Positions 36,200 to 46,349 are shown, counted from the first letter of the stretch. The stretch is 64,000 nucleotides of DNA from CAVUPF01 sp963803755 (GCA_963803755.1 CAWDNP010000005.1:186001-250000); one strand, 5' to 3'. Notes: generated from the letters alone by a model not told the origin. Numbers and translations are program-made.

Positions 36200-37171
36200 C
36201 TAACTCGCCAGCGCCCGCTCGGGCAGATTCTGGTCGGCGTGGTAGCTGCTGCGAACCAGGGGGCCGGCGGCAACCGACTCGAAGCCGATCTCATAGGCGG
36301 CGCGCTCGAGGGCGGCGAACTCCTCCGGGTGCCAGTAGCGCTCGATCGGCAGGTGGTCCTCGGTAGGGCGCAGGTACTGGCCGACGGTGAGGATCTGAAC
36401 GCGATGCTCGCGCAAGATGGCGAACGCCTCGACCATCTCCTCGAAGGACTCGCCGAGGCCGACCATCAGCCCCGACTTGGTGAGGATCTTCTCGCCGCCC
36501 ATCTCCTTCGCCAGCCTCAACACCCGGGCCGAGCGCATGAACTGGGAGCCGCGGCGCGCCTTCGGGTAGAGGCGCGGCACCGTCTCGACGTTGTGGTTAA
36601 AGACGTCGGGACGCTCGTGGATCACCTTGGCGAGCGGCATCTCCTGGCCGCGAAAGTCCGGGGTGAGGACCTCGACCTTGCAGCCGGGGGCCATCAACCT
36701 GATCGAGCGGATCACGCCGACGAAGGCGCTGGCGCCGTAGTCGGGCAGATCGTCGCGATCGACCGAGGTGACAACGGCGTGGCGCAGCCCCATCCTCTTC
36801 ACCTGATTCGCGACTCGCAGCGGCTCCAGAGGGTCGTTCCAGCTCGGCACCCCGGTCTTCACGTTGCAAAAGCCGCAGCGCCGCGTGCAGATGTCGCCGA
36901 GGATCATGAAGGTCGCCGTGCCGCGCTCCCAGCACTCCCCGACGTTGGGGCAGTTGGCCTCCTCGCAGACGGTGTGCAGGCCCCCCTCGCCGATCTCCGC
37001 CTTGAGTCGGCGGTAGGTGGGCCCGCCCGGGGCGGGGACCTTCAGCCACGGCGGCTTGCGGGCGCGGTGGAGGGGGATGGCGCCGTCGGCCACCGCCGCT
37101 GTCCCGCCCGGCTTGGCGCGGGAGCGGGTGACGTGGCTGCGCTCGGCCGCCGTCGCGGTGGTCTCGGTCAT
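36200..37171 (-). CDS. lipA: Lipoyl synthase
   Basis: A 323-residue radical-SAM enzyme that inserts two sulfurs into protein-bound octanoyl groups to make lipoate. The auxiliary 4Fe-4S cluster motif is CEEANCPNVGEC (about residues 69-80) and the radical-SAM CxxxCxxC is CTRRCGFC (about 95-102). TSVDRDDLPDYGA, PDFRG, FNHNVETVPRLYP and LTVGQYLRPT are all as in LipA. Its ATG overlaps the lipB stop (ATGA), so lipB-lipA are co-translated. The product serves the E2 subunit encoded 3.5 kb away. The gene is intact and is the first core gene beyond the att site. Confidence 0.97.
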   Translation of the reverse strand: MTETTATAAERSHVTRSRAKPGGTAAVADGAIPLHRARKPPWLKVPAPGGPTYRRLKAEIGEGGLHTVCEEANCPNVGECWERGTATFMILGDICTRRCGFCNVKTGVPSWNDPLEPLRVANQVKRMGLRHAVVTSVDRDDLPDYGASAFVGVIRSIRLMAPGCKVEVLTPDFRGQEMPLAKVIHERPDVFNHNVETVPRLYPKARRGSQFMRSARVLRLAKEMGGEKILTKSGLMVGLGESFEEMVEAFAILREHRVQILTVGQYLRPTEDHLPIERYWHPEEFAALERAAYEIGFESVAAGPLVRSSYHADQNLPERALAS

Positions 37172-37902
37172 GCGACCCCGAGCCTAGCGCTGTCGAGTCC
37201 CAGGGCAACTGGGTCTGTCGCGGTCGGGATGCGCTCGTAGGTCTTCCCAAAGCCGGCGGCGACCGTATCGGCAAAGGCGTCGAGATCCTGCTCGGCGCCC
37301 AGCTCGCGGCCCAAAGACGTCACCTGGCAGCCATCGATCCCGCAGGGAACGATCCACTCGAACGGCTGCAGGTCGTTGTTGACGTTGATCGCCAGGCCAT
37401 GGGTGGTGACGCCGCGGCTGACATGGACCCCGATTGAGGCGATCTTGCGGGCCTCCTGTGGCCCCGCCGCCGAGCCGGGCGCCGCGCCGCGTGTCCAGAC
37501 GCCGGTCAGGCCCTCGATCGTCGCAGCCTCGACGCCGTGCTCGGCCAGCGCGGAGATCGCCACCCGCTCCAGCCGCCGCACGTGCTCGTGGACGTCATCG
37601 CCGTAGGGCTTCAGCGAGACGATCGGGTAGGCGACGAGCTGGCCCGGGCCGTGATAGGTGACGCGGCCGCCGCGGTCGGTGTCGCGGACTTCGATTCCCT
37701 GCATCCTGTACCACTCGGTTGCCATCGGCAGCTCCTCGGCGCTCGAGCGGCGGCCGCGGGTGTAGACGGGCGGATGCTCGAGCAGCAGCAGCACGTCCGG
37801 GATCGCGCCTTCCTGTCGCGCCGCACTCAGCCACCGCTGGGCGACGCGCGCCTCCTCGTAGGGGACGATGCCGCAGCGCACTACCAGGACTTCCGCGCTC
37901 AT
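37168..37902 (-). CDS. lipB: Octanoyl-[acyl carrier protein]-protein octanoyltransferase
   Basis: A 244-residue transferase moving octanoyl from ACP to lipoyl domains, the step before LipA. Signature segments: LLLLEHPPVYTRGRRS, DRGGRVTYHGPGQLVAYPIV, then KIASIGVHVSRGVTTHGLAI with the catalytic lysine, and IVPCGIDGCQVTSLG. The start MSAEVLVVRCG at 37902 is chosen because the longer open frame upstream is non-homologous and overlaps the divergent membrane-protein gene. Overlaps lipA by 4 bp. Confidence 0.95.
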   Translation of the reverse strand: MSAEVLVVRCGIVPYEEARVAQRWLSAARQEGAIPDVLLLLEHPPVYTRGRRSSAEELPMATEWYRMQGIEVRDTDRGGRVTYHGPGQLVAYPIVSLKPYGDDVHEHVRRLERVAISALAEHGVEAATIEGLTGVWTRGAAPGSAAGPQEARKIASIGVHVSRGVTTHGLAINVNNDLQPFEWIVPCGIDGCQVTSLGRELGAEQDLDAFADTVAAGFGKTYERIPTATDPVALGLDSARLGVA

Positions 37903-37948
37903 TCTTGAAATCGTTGCACGGCGCCGCTCTATCCTTGCGGCACCTCCC

Positions 37949-39569
37949 ATGGCCCAGTCCAAGGCTCTCCGACCCGAATGGCTCCCAGCGGTGGCGCTCA
38001 GCACGGTGCTCGCCGCCGTGATGCTGGCCTGGAACCCCCAGGTTGGCGACCTCGCCGCGCAGGTCTTCCGCACCGAGCTGTTTCAGCGTGCGGGACTGGC
38101 GATCTGGAACAGCAGCTGGTACGCCGGTCACTACCTGCTCACCTACAGCGTCCTCTTCCCGCCGCTGGCATCGGTGCTGGGCCCCCAGGTGGTGGGAGCG
38201 GTTGCGGTCGTCGTCTCCGCCTACTTCTTCGACCGCCTGGTGCGCGACCGCTGGGGGGCGGCGGCGCGCTGGGCGACGCTCTGGTTCGCGGCCGGGGTTG
38301 TGACGCTGCTCGCCGATGGCCAGCTCACCTTCGCGCTGGGGGTGGCATTCGGGCTCGCCGCTTTGCGCTACCTGCAGGTGGGCCGCTCGACGCTCGGCGC
38401 TCGTCGCCGGCGCGGGTTGCGCATTGGCCAGCCCGGTCGCCGCGGTCTTCCTGGCGGGAGTCGTCCTCGCCGGCTCGCTGGAGCGGGGCCGCCCGGTCAA
38501 CCGGATCGCGCTCTGGGTCGCCGGCGTTGCCCTCATCCTGATCGTCCTCCCCAACCTGGCCTTTCCCGAACCGGGCCAGTTCCCTTTTGCCTTCTCCTCC
38601 TATGTGGCGATCCCGCTGTGGTGTGGGGGGGCGCTCTACGTGACCCGGGGGCTGGCCCGCGAGGAGCGCCAGCTCCGCTGGGTCCTCGTCGGCTATGTGC
38701 TGGCCTCGACGCTGCTGTGGCTGGCGCCGAACCCGGTCGGCGGCAACGCGGTGCGGCTGGGCGCCCTTTTCGGCGGGCCGGTGCTGGCCGCGGCGTTGCT
38801 CGCCCGCCGACCGCGCGTCTCGGCCTGGGCGCTGGCGGCGGTCATGGCCGGCGGCCTCTACTGGCAGGTGACGGCAAGCGTCAGCCAGATCGCCCGCAGC
38901 GTCGGCGACCCCTCGACCGCGCCCGCCTACTTTCACCCGGTGTCGAGGTGGTTGCGCGACCATGGCGCCCAGGGCGCGCGGATCGAGGTCCCGCCGACCG
39001 CCGACCACTGGGAGTCGGTATACCTGGCGCCCGAGTTCGACTTGGCGCGCGGCTGGCTGCGCCAGCTCGACACCACGCGGGACGACATCTTCTACGACGA
39101 AGGCGCGCTCACCAGCCGCTCCTACGGCGAATGGCTGCGCCGCAACGCGGTCTCCTACGTGGCGCTGCCCAACGCCCCGCTCGACTACTCCTCGCTGGCG
39201 GAGCGGCAGCTGATCCTGAGCAGCCCGCACTACCTGGCGCCGCGCTGGCACTCGGCGAATTGGCGCGTCTACGCGGTTCGAAACCCCGATCCGATGGTCG
39301 AGGCGCTGGGGTCGAGCGGGGCGCGAACCCTCTGGGTCGGGCGCCAGAGCTTTGGCCTGGACGTGACCCGACCCGGCGAATTCCTGGTCCGGGTCAGCTT
39401 TACCCCCTACTGGTCGATCGAACGCGGCGCCGGCTGCATCCTGCGCCGGGGCGAGTGGACCCAGGTCCGCGCCGCGCACTCGGGCGTCATCCGGGTCTCG
39501 GCCAACTTCTCCTTCGCCAGCGCCCTGGGTGCGATGACCGGCGAAAAGGAAACCTGCTCAAAGGGCTAG
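37949..39569 (+). CDS. Polytopic membrane protein (one frameshift)
   Basis: Joined near 38390 this is about 540 residues. The N-terminal 330 residues contain about nine hydrophobic helices (AVALSTVLAAVMLAW; LASVLGPQVVGAVAVVV; VAGVALILIVLPNLAF). The remainder is a soluble, probably extracytoplasmic domain (IEVPPTADHWESVYLAPEFD). The loop SSWYAGHYLLTYSVLFPPLA resembles GT-C glycosyltransferase-like membrane proteins, but no acidic donor-sugar motif was identified. It is divergent from lipB and overlaps the 3' end of the E2 gene by 12 bp. Confidence 0.6.
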
Positions 39570-40778
39570 GGAAAGCGGCTCTTCGAGAAGGGAGCGGATG
39601 CGCCCGAGGAACTCCGCTCCCTCGGCCCCGTAGAGGATGCGGTGATCGCAGGCGAGGGTGGCTGACATCAGGTGGGCCACGACCAGCTCGCCGTCGCGAA
39701 CCGCCGGGCGCTCGCTGATCGCGCCGACCGCGAGGATCGCGGCCTGCGGTGGGTTGATCACCGCCGCGAAGCTGTCGATCCCGTACATGCCGAGGTTTGA
39801 GACGGTGAAGGTGGCGCCGGAGAGCTCGGGCGGGGTGATCTGGGCGTCGCGGACGCGCTGCGCCAGGGCGCGCGACTCTGAGGCGATCTGGCGCAGGCCC
39901 TTGCGGTCGGCGTCAAAGACGGTGGGGACGACGAGGGCGTCGGCTGCCGGCGACCGCGACCCCGACGTTGACCCGCGAGTACAGCTCGAAGCGCCCGTCG
40001 CGGTAGGCGCCGTTGGCGCGCGGGTGCTCGCGCAGGGCGATCGCGCATGCCTTGACCACCATGTCGTTGAAGGAGGGCGCCACATCGCCCTCTCCCGCCG
40101 CCGCCTTGATCCGCCCCCGCGCCTGGACCGCCCGGCTCATGTCGATCTCGGCGGTCAGGTAGAAGTGCGGCGCGGTCGCCTTGGACTCCGCCATCCTTCG
40201 AGCGATCGTCGACTGGAGCTTGCTCAGGTCCTGGAAGGTCGTCTTCCCCTTCGCGGTCTCAGGGCCCCCCGAGCCGGCGGCAGCTGAGCGGTGCAGGGGC
40301 CGCGGGCGGGGGGCCACCGGCCCCCTCGACGTCGGCCTTCACGATCCGCCCCCCGGGCCCGGACCCCCGGAGCTGGGAGAGGTCCAGCCCCCTCTCCTTG
40401 GCCATGCGCCGAGCCAGAGGAGACGCCTTCGCCCGTCCATCGGCGATGCTGGGAGGGGCTCGCAGCGCCGGCAGCCTCGGCAACGGCAGGCGCTTCAGCC
40501 GCCGCGGCCTTCTGCTTCTTCCTTCCCTTCTTGGACGGCTCCCCAGCCCCGCCAACCCGGGCGATCGTGCTCCCGATCGGCAAGGTCTCCCCCTCCTCGG
40601 CGACGATTTCGAGCAGCGTCCCCGCCACGTCGCTCTCGTAGGCCATGTTCGCCTTGTCGGTCTCGATCTCCACCAGCTCTTCCCCGACGCTGACCTCGTC
40701 GCCCACCTGCTTTAACCACTGCAGGATCGTCCCCTCCTCCATCGAGTCCGAGAGCCTCGGCATGACGATATCGGGCAT
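39558..40778 (-). CDS. pdhC: 2-oxoacid dehydrogenase E2, dihydrolipoamide acyltransferase (three frameshifts)
   Basis: Joined across frames this is about 405 residues. A lipoyl domain is at residues 1-76 with the lipoylated lysine in VEIETDKANMAYES. A peripheral-subunit-binding domain is at about 110-150 (ASPLARRMAKERGLDLSQLR, then GSGPGGRIVKADVE). The catalytic domain follows (SKLQSTIARRMAESKATAPH; FTVSNLGMYGIDSFAAVINP). Breaks lie near 40455, 40290 and 39940. The usual active-site HxxxDG reads DHRILYG here (Tyr for Asp). Its ATG overlaps the E1beta stop by 1 bp. It transfers the acyl group from E1 to CoA; the substrate is probably pyruvate. Confidence 0.9.
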
Positions 40779-41768
40779 CAGATGGACCCCTCCAGCGCCG
40801 CAAGCGCCGCCTTCACCACGTGCTCCTCGTGCGGGATGGCGGCCTGCTCCAGTCGCTTGGAGTACGGCATGTGCACGTCCGCCCCGGTGACCCGCTGCAC
40901 CGGCGCGTCGAGGTAGTCGAATGCCTGCTCGGTGATCAGGGTCGAGAGGTTGGCGCCGACGCCGCCGTGCGGCCATCCCTCCTCGACGATCACCGCCCGG
41001 TTCGTCTTGCGCACCGAGGCGAGGATCGTGTCGAGGTCGAGAGGACGCAGGGTTCGCGGATCGATCACCTCGGCCTCGACGCCGTGCTCGTGGGAGAGCT
41101 GGGTCGCCGCCCGCTCTGCCACCTGCGCCATCTTCAGCACCCCGACGATCGTCACGTCGCCGCCCTCCCGGCGCACCGCCGCCTCGCCGAAGCGCAGCAC
41201 CTCCTCGCTCGCCCTCGGCGACCTCGCCCCGCGTCCCGTAGAGCGACTCGTGCTCGATGAAGACGACCGGGTTGTCGTCGCGGATCGCCGCCTTCAGCAG
41301 GGCCTTGCCGTCGGCCGGCGTCGAGGGGCAGGCGACCAACAGCCCTGGGACCTGCAGGTAGAGGGCCTCGAGACTGTGGGAGTGGGTGGGGCCGAGCTGG
41401 TGCCCGCCGCCGCCTGGCATCCGGATCACCATCGGCACCCGCGCCTGGCCGTTGAACATGTAGGGGATCGCGGCGGCGTGATTGACGATCTGGTCGAGCG
41501 CCAGCAGCGAGAAGTTGACCGTCATCAGCTCGACGATCGGCCGCAGCCCGGCCATCGCCGCGCCGATCCCGGTGCCGACGATCGTGTTCTCGGAGATCGG
41601 CGTGTCGCGTACGCGCCGCTCTCCGAACTCCTCTAGCAGCCCTTCGGTCACCTTGAACGCCCCCTGGAAGACGCCGACGTCCTCGCCCATCACGAAGACG
41701 GCCTCATCGCGGCGCATCTCCTCGGCCATCGCGTCGCGCAGGGCCTCGCGCATACGAATTGTCGCCAT
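40778..41768 (-). CDS. pdhB: 2-oxoacid dehydrogenase E1 beta (one frameshift)
   Basis: Joined near 41212 this is about 329 residues. The N-terminal part has IRMREALRDAMAEEMRRDEA, VFVMGEDVGVFQGAFKVTEG, RVRDTPISENTIVGTGIGAA and PFVFIEHESLYG-type segments. After the break, LRFGEAAVRREGGDVTIVGV, AEVIDPRTLRPLDLDTI, VIVEEGWPHGGVGANLSTLI and VQRVTGADVHMPYSKRLEQA complete the transketolase C-terminal domain. Together with E1alpha it decarboxylates the 2-oxoacid using thiamine diphosphate. It overlaps E1alpha and E2 by 1 bp each, so the operon is tightly coupled. Confidence 0.93.
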
Positions 41769-42946
41769 CAGTCCTCGACCTCCTCGGCGATCTCCGGCTC
41801 GACGCCCTCCTGGGCATCGCCTTGCTCGGCAGGGTTGGGGCGCGGCCCGTCGGGCTGCCCGGCGTAGGCGGCGCCCGCCTCTGCCAGCTCGCGCGCGGTG
41901 TCGGGCATTCGGTCCTCACGCTCCCCGCGGTGCGGTTGCGGGCTGCGCTCATCGACGGCGTACCAGCCGCTGTCGCTGTCGAGCACGTAGAGGTGCTCAT
42001 AAAGAGTGTCAAGCGGAGGTTCGGGGGAGATATCGGCGAACTCGACAGCCGCCTTCACCTCCTGATCGGCCTTCTCGCGCGCCTCCTCCACCTCGCGCTC
42101 CCCAAGTACTCCCGCCCCCACGCAGCGCCGCGCGAAGGTCTCGATCGGGTCTTTCTCGCGCCACTCCTCGACCTCCTCGCGCTGGCGGTAGACCTCAGGG
42201 TCGGCGGCGGAGTGGCCGCGATAGCGGTAGGTGAAGGCCTCAAGGATCGTCGGGCGGCGCTCCTCGCGGGCGAGCCGGATCCCCTCGGCGACGCTCTCGC
42301 GAACCGCGATCACGTCCATCCCGTCGACCCGCTTGCCGGGGATGCCGTAGCCCTCAGCCTTCTTGGAGAGGTCGGTCTGGGCGGAATGGCGCTCGACCGA
42401 GGTCCCCATCCCGTAGAGGTTGTTCTCGACCATGAAGAGGACGGGCAGGCTCCAGAGCGCCGCCAGGTTCATCGTCTCGCCGAAGTTTCCGGCGTTGGAG
42501 GCGCCGTCGCCGAACATGCAGACGGTGACCGCGTCCTCGCCCTTGTACTCCGAGGAGAGGGCGAGGCCGGCGGCGATCGGCAGGTTGCCGCCGACGATCC
42601 CGTAGCCGCCCATGAAGCGGTTGGTGCGGTCGAAGATGTGCATCGAGCCGCCGCGGCCGCCGCTGGTCCCATCGATCCGCCCGAACAGCTCCGCCATAAC
42701 CCGCTTCGGCTCGGTGCCGCGGGCGATCGCGTGGCCGTGGGTGCGGTAGCTGCCAATCAGGTAGTCCTGCTCACGCATCACCGAGGCGGTGCCGACGATC
42801 GTCGCCTCCTCGCCGATCGCCAGGTGCAGGAAGCCCCCTGCCTTGGCGCGCTGATACTGGCGCCCCGCCTCCTCCTCGAAGCGGCGGATCAGCGCCATTC
42901 GGGCGAGCAGCTCGTAACAGGTGGCGGCGTCGGGGAGGTCAGCCAT
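41768..42946 (-). CDS. pdhA: 2-oxoacid (pyruvate) dehydrogenase E1 alpha
   Basis: A 392-residue E1 alpha subunit. Key segments: RMALIRRFEEEAGRQYQRAK, FLHLAIGEEATIVG, DYLIGSYRTHGHAIARG, GGRGGSMHIFDRTNRFMGGY (typical of pyruvate-type E1), and the thiamine-diphosphate site GDGASNAGNFGETMNLAAL...VENN. RYRGHSAADPEVYR carries the phosphorylation-loop equivalent. The last 60 residues are an acidic, probably disordered extension not usual in the family. It is the first gene of the E1alpha-E1beta-E2 operon. Confidence 0.95.
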   Translation of the reverse strand: MADLPDAATCYELLARMALIRRFEEEAGRQYQRAKAGGFLHLAIGEEATIVGTASVMREQDYLIGSYRTHGHAIARGTEPKRVMAELFGRIDGTSGGRGGSMHIFDRTNRFMGGYGIVGGNLPIAAGLALSSEYKGEDAVTVCMFGDGASNAGNFGETMNLAALWSLPVLFMVENNLYGMGTSVERHSAQTDLSKKAEGYGIPGKRVDGMDVIAVRESVAEGIRLAREERRPTILEAFTYRYRGHSAADPEVYRQREEVEEWREKDPIETFARRCVGAGVLGEREVEEAREKADQEVKAAVEFADISPEPPLDTLYEHLYVLDSDSGWYAVDERSPQPHRGEREDRMPDTARELAEAGAAYAGQPDGPRPNPAEQGDAQEGVEPEIAEEVED

Positions 42947-42957
42947 TCGGACTGACC

Positions 42958-43548
42958 TTAGCTTGCCGCTTCGAGCGCTTCCTCGACTCGGTCATCGCCC
43001 CAGAACACCTCCTCGCCGACGGCCAGGGAAGGGACCCCTCGCACTCCCTGCTCGGCGGCGCGGTCGGTCGCCTCGCGCAGGGAGTCCTTGACGACGGCGG
43101 TCTGCACGGCTTTGAGCAGCGCCTTGGGGTGAAGCTCGCAGGCGGCGGCGGCGATCAGCACGTTGTCGGGGTCGGAGAGGTCGCGACCGGCGGCGAAGGC
43201 CTGGCGGAAGGCTGCGAGGGAGAAGGAGACGGTGCGGCCGGTCTGCTTGGCGAAGGTCGCGACCCGCATCGCGAACAGAGTGTTGCCGGGCCAGGGGTCG
43301 GGCCAGGACAGCGGCGGCAGGCCATAGGCAGAGGCGCGCCTTTCGATCTCCGCGATCCCTCCCTGGCGCCCGGGCCCGTTCGCCCACGAGTCGCGCTCGA
43401 AGCGCTTGAACAGGCCGCCGAGCAGGACCGGCTGCCACTCCGGCTGCTCCAGCCCCGCCTCCGTGAAGAGCCCGCTGATCCGCTCCGCGGTGAGGTAGGC
43501 GTAGGGGCTGCCGAGGTCGAAGTAGAAGGTGGGGCGAAGCTCTGCCAC
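42958..43548 (-). CDS. DsbA-like 2-hydroxychromene-2-carboxylate isomerase family protein
   Basis: A 196-residue thioredoxin-fold protein. FYFDLGSPYAYLTAERISGL at the N-terminus has Ser-Pro where oxidoreductases have CxxC, marking the glutathione-dependent isomerase branch. WPGNTLFAMRVATFAKQTGR and the C-terminal RGVPSLAVGEEVFWGDDRVE (cis-Pro loop GVPS) are typical. Members isomerise aromatic side-products; in organisms without glutathione the partner thiol is unclear. It lies 11 bp upstream of E1alpha on the same strand and may be co-transcribed with it. Confidence 0.85.
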   Translation of the reverse strand: MAELRPTFYFDLGSPYAYLTAERISGLFTEAGLEQPEWQPVLLGGLFKRFERDSWANGPGRQGGIAEIERRASAYGLPPLSWPDPWPGNTLFAMRVATFAKQTGRTVSFSLAAFRQAFAAGRDLSDPDNVLIAAAACELHPKALLKAVQTAVVKDSLREATDRAAEQGVRGVPSLAVGEEVFWGDDRVEEALEAAS

Positions 43549-43772
43549 ACCACGACTCTATGAGACGTGAAGGGTGATCAGGTGTCGATCACGGTCGAGA
43601 TTCGCTAGCGCTGGGGAACCTTGAGCGCCTCGCTCGCGGACCGGTTCCCTACTCTCGCTTGGCCGGCCTGGCGCCGATCGCGTCAACCCGGCCGGCCGCC
43701 GGATCGCACCTGCTCAAGGTTGCCTCAATCTCGGTATCGGATCGGTTGAGCAGCGCTAGCGCCAGCGGCCGC

Positions 43773-45140
43773 TCAAGCGTGGATCGCCCAGCCGTCGACG
43801 TCGCGGGCGGCGTCGAGGATCGCCTCGGAGATCGTCGGGTGGGGGTGGACGATCCGCGCCAGCTCCTGGTAGCCGCCCTCCAGGGCCATAGTCGCGACCA
43901 GCTCGGCGACCATGTCGCAGGCGCGATTGCCGACGATGTGGGCGCCGAGGATCTCGCCGTAGGTGGCGTCGACGACGAGCTTGACAAGGCCGTCTTTGTC
44001 GTCATAGACGGTCGCGGCGCCGACCCCGCCCAGTTTGAGCTTGCCGACCTTGATCTCGTACCCTGCCTCCTTGGCCGCCGCCTCGGTCAGCCCGACGCTG
44101 GCCACCTGAGGCTGGCAGAAGGTTGCCCCGGCGATGAGGTTCTGGTCGACCGGGTGGGTCGGCGCGCCCGCGGCATGCTCGACCGCGACGACGCCCTCCT
44201 CGGAGGCCTTGTGGGCGAGCGCCTTGGCATTGACCAGGTCGCCGATCGCGTAGACCTTGGGGTTAGAGGTGCGCTGGTAGCGGTCGACCTTGACCTTGCC
44301 GCTCTCCTCCAGCTCGACTCCCGCCTCGGCGAGGCCCAGCCCCTCGGTGTCCGGCGCGCGGCCGCCGGCGATCAAGAGGTAGTCGACCTCCGCCGAGGAG
44401 CCGCCGTAGGTGAGCTTGACCGAGCTCTTGCCGGCCTCGACGTTCTCGACCGGCGCGCCGGTGGAGATCGTGATGTTCTGTTTCTTGAAGGCGCGCTCGA
44501 CGACGCGGACAACGTCGCGGTCCTCGGCGGGGAGGATCTGATCGAGCATCTCGATCAGCAACACCTCGGCGCCGAAGCGACCGTAGGCGGAGGCGATCTC
44601 ACAGCCCGAGGCGCCGCCGCCGACCACGGCGATCTTCTTCGGCAGCTCGGGCAGCGACCAGGCGCCCCAGGTGTCAAGGACGCGGTCGCCGAACTGCACG
44701 CCGGGGATCGGCAGTGAGACCGAGCCGGTGGCAAGCACTACCGCGCCCGCCTCATACACAGTGTCGCCGACCTTGACGTTGCCCTCCGCGGTGAGCGAGC
44801 CCTCGCCCTCGATCATCGTCACCTTGTTCTTGTCCCAGAGCATCTTGACCCCGCCGGAGAGCGATTCCGAGACGGCGGCGCGGCGCCTGCCGAGCGCGTC
44901 CCAGTCGATCGAGGCGCCCTTCACGGTCAGCCCGAGGTCGGCGCTGTTTCGAGCCTGGTCGTATAGCTCCGCCGTGTGCAGGACCGTCTTGGCCGGGATG
45001 CAGGCGTAGTTGAGGCAGCGCCCGCCCGCCTTGTCGCGCTCGACCACCGCCGTCTTGCGGCCCAGCTGGGCCGCGCGGATCGCGGCGACGTAGCCACCAG
45101 GGCCCCCGCCGATGACGATCGAGTCGAAGGAATCGGCCAT
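43773..45140 (-). CDS. lpdA: Dihydrolipoamide dehydrogenase (E3)
   Basis: A 455-residue FAD disulfide reductase. It has the FAD motif SIVIGGGPGGYVAAIRAAQL, redox pair in GGRCLNYACIPAKTVLH, NAD motif KIAVVGGGASGCEIASAYGR, second FAD motif NPKVYAIGDLVNAKALAHKA, and dimer-interface active-site HPHPTISEAI at the C-terminus. ATG 45140 is chosen because it begins right at the FAD fold; the longer open frame is an artefact. It reoxidises the E2 lipoyl group, completing the complex encoded 0.8 kb downstream, though about 220 bp and the DsbA-like gene separate them. Confidence 0.96.
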   Translation of the reverse strand: MADSFDSIVIGGGPGGYVAAIRAAQLGRKTAVVERDKAGGRCLNYACIPAKTVLHTAELYDQARNSADLGLTVKGASIDWDALGRRRAAVSESLSGGVKMLWDKNKVTMIEGEGSLTAEGNVKVGDTVYEAGAVVLATGSVSLPIPGVQFGDRVLDTWGAWSLPELPKKIAVVGGGASGCEIASAYGRFGAEVLLIEMLDQILPAEDRDVVRVVERAFKKQNITISTGAPVENVEAGKSSVKLTYGGSSAEVDYLLIAGGRAPDTEGLGLAEAGVELEESGKVKVDRYQRTSNPKVYAIGDLVNAKALAHKASEEGVVAVEHAAGAPTHPVDQNLIAGATFCQPQVASVGLTEAAAKEAGYEIKVGKLKLGGVGAATVYDDKDGLVKLVVDATYGEILGAHIVGNRACDMVAELVATMALEGGYQELARIVHPHPTISEAILDAARDVDGWAIHA

Positions 45141-45162
45141 CGCGCCTGAGCCTATAGAAAGG

Positions 45163-45669
45163 TCAATCCCGGGGAAGGCGCTGGGGCATCTGGATCTGTG
45201 CCATCGCCTTGACCATGAAGAAGAAGAAGCCGCCGGAGACTGCGAGCAGGCCGAGCGTGGCGATGATCTGGGCGATGGTCGCAGCCTGCACCGCGAGGCC
45301 GAAGACGGCGCTGAAGATGAGGAACACAAGAACCACCTGGAAGCCGAGCACGGCCCAGTAGCGGGCCCGCCACATGCCCCAGGCCATGATCCCCATCAGC
45401 AGGGCAGGTGCCGCCACCTGGGCCAGCTTGGGCTGGTCACCGCTGACCTGGACCCCGGCCAGGTAGCCGCCGACGATCGAGGCCGCGACCAGCGCCGCGA
45501 CGACGGCGCCGATCGTCACGACCAGCGGGCGCTCCCCTTCGGCCAGCGGCTCCAGCGCCTCGCGTGCTTCGCGGTTGCGCTCCTCGGCGCGGGCGTAGCC
45601 ACGCTCCATTCGCTCGCGCGGGGTCGGCGCCGCGCCTCGTTGCTTGCGCTTGCGCTGCTGCTCAGCCAC
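45163..45669 (-). CDS. Four-helix membrane protein of unknown function
   Basis: A 168-residue protein with a basic N-terminus (QQRKRKQRGAAPTPRERMER) and four predicted membrane helices from residue 49 onward (VVTIGAVVAALVAASIVGGY; VAAPALLMGIMAWGMW; AVLGFQVVLVFLIFSAVFGL; IATLGLLAVSGGFFFFMV). GTG 45669 overlaps the thiE end by 8 bp, so it is translated after thiE; lpdA follows 22 bp later. No family function is known; the conserved placement suggests only co-expression. Confidence 0.75.
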   Translation of the reverse strand: MAEQQRKRKQRGAAPTPRERMERGYARAEERNREAREALEPLAEGERPLVVTIGAVVAALVAASIVGGYLAGVQVSGDQPKLAQVAAPALLMGIMAWGMWRARYWAVLGFQVVLVFLIFSAVFGLAVQAATIAQIIATLGLLAVSGGFFFFMVKAMAQIQMPQRLPRD

Positions 45670-46349
45670 CGGGGGCAGACTCCCCGATGATTGCCAGGGC
45701 CCGTCGCAGCGATTCGGCCGCCGCCGCTCGGGTTCTCAGCGTCTCGGATCGCCCGCACCACGCCGAGTCGCCGCGCCCCCGCCCTGACGACCTCCTCGGC
45801 GTTTGAGGGATCGATGCCGCCGATCGCGAAGAAGGGGTCGAGCCCGCTCTTCGCCGCGTGCTCGACCAGGGCGAGGCCGACCGCCGGGCGTCCCGCTTTG
45901 GTCGGCGTCTCCCAAACCGGCCCCACGCTGATGTAGTCGATCGGCTGCTCCCTCGCCGCCTCGATCTGATCCTCGGAGTGGGTGGAGTGGCCGATGATCG
46001 CCTCTGGCCCGAGCACTTCCCGCGCCTCCAAGACGGAGGCGTCGTCCTGGCCTACGTGGACACCGTCTGCGTCGCAGGCGATGGCCAGGTGAGGGTCGTC
46101 GTTGACGATGAAGAGGGCGCTGTAGGTGTCGCAGAGGCGGCGGAAGGTGCGCGCCGAGCGCTCGATCACCTCGCGCCCCAGCTCCTTCTCGCGCAGCTGC
46201 ACGACCTCGACGCCGCCGCTCAGCGCGGCGCGCAGCAGCGCTTCGGGCTCTTCGCCGCGCGGCAGGGCGTCGCAGACGAAGTAGAGGCGCGCGGTACGCA
46301 GGCGCTCGCGGCGCAGCGGGCCATCGGCCTCTGGGGGGGCAAGGCTCAT
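45662..46349 (-). CDS. thiE: Thiamine-phosphate synthase (one frameshift)
   Basis: Joined near 45738 this is about 228 residues. ThiE condenses HMP-diphosphate with thiazole phosphate. Motifs: LYFVCDALP, VVQLREKELGREVIERSART, FIVNDDPHLAIACDADGVHV with GQDD, AIIGHSTHSEDQIEA, DYISVGPVWETPTKAGRPAV and FFAIGGIDPSNAEEVV. After the break the frame reads ETLRTRAAAAESLRRALAII to stop 45662. It starts at ATG 46349, divergent from the riboswitch-controlled thiO, which supplies its thiazole substrate pathway. Confidence 0.93.

Noticed and set aside
38325..39479. 384-codon minus-strand frame opposite the polytopic membrane protein
   Set aside because: Arg/Gln-rich composition with no motif; the plus strand encodes clear membrane helices.
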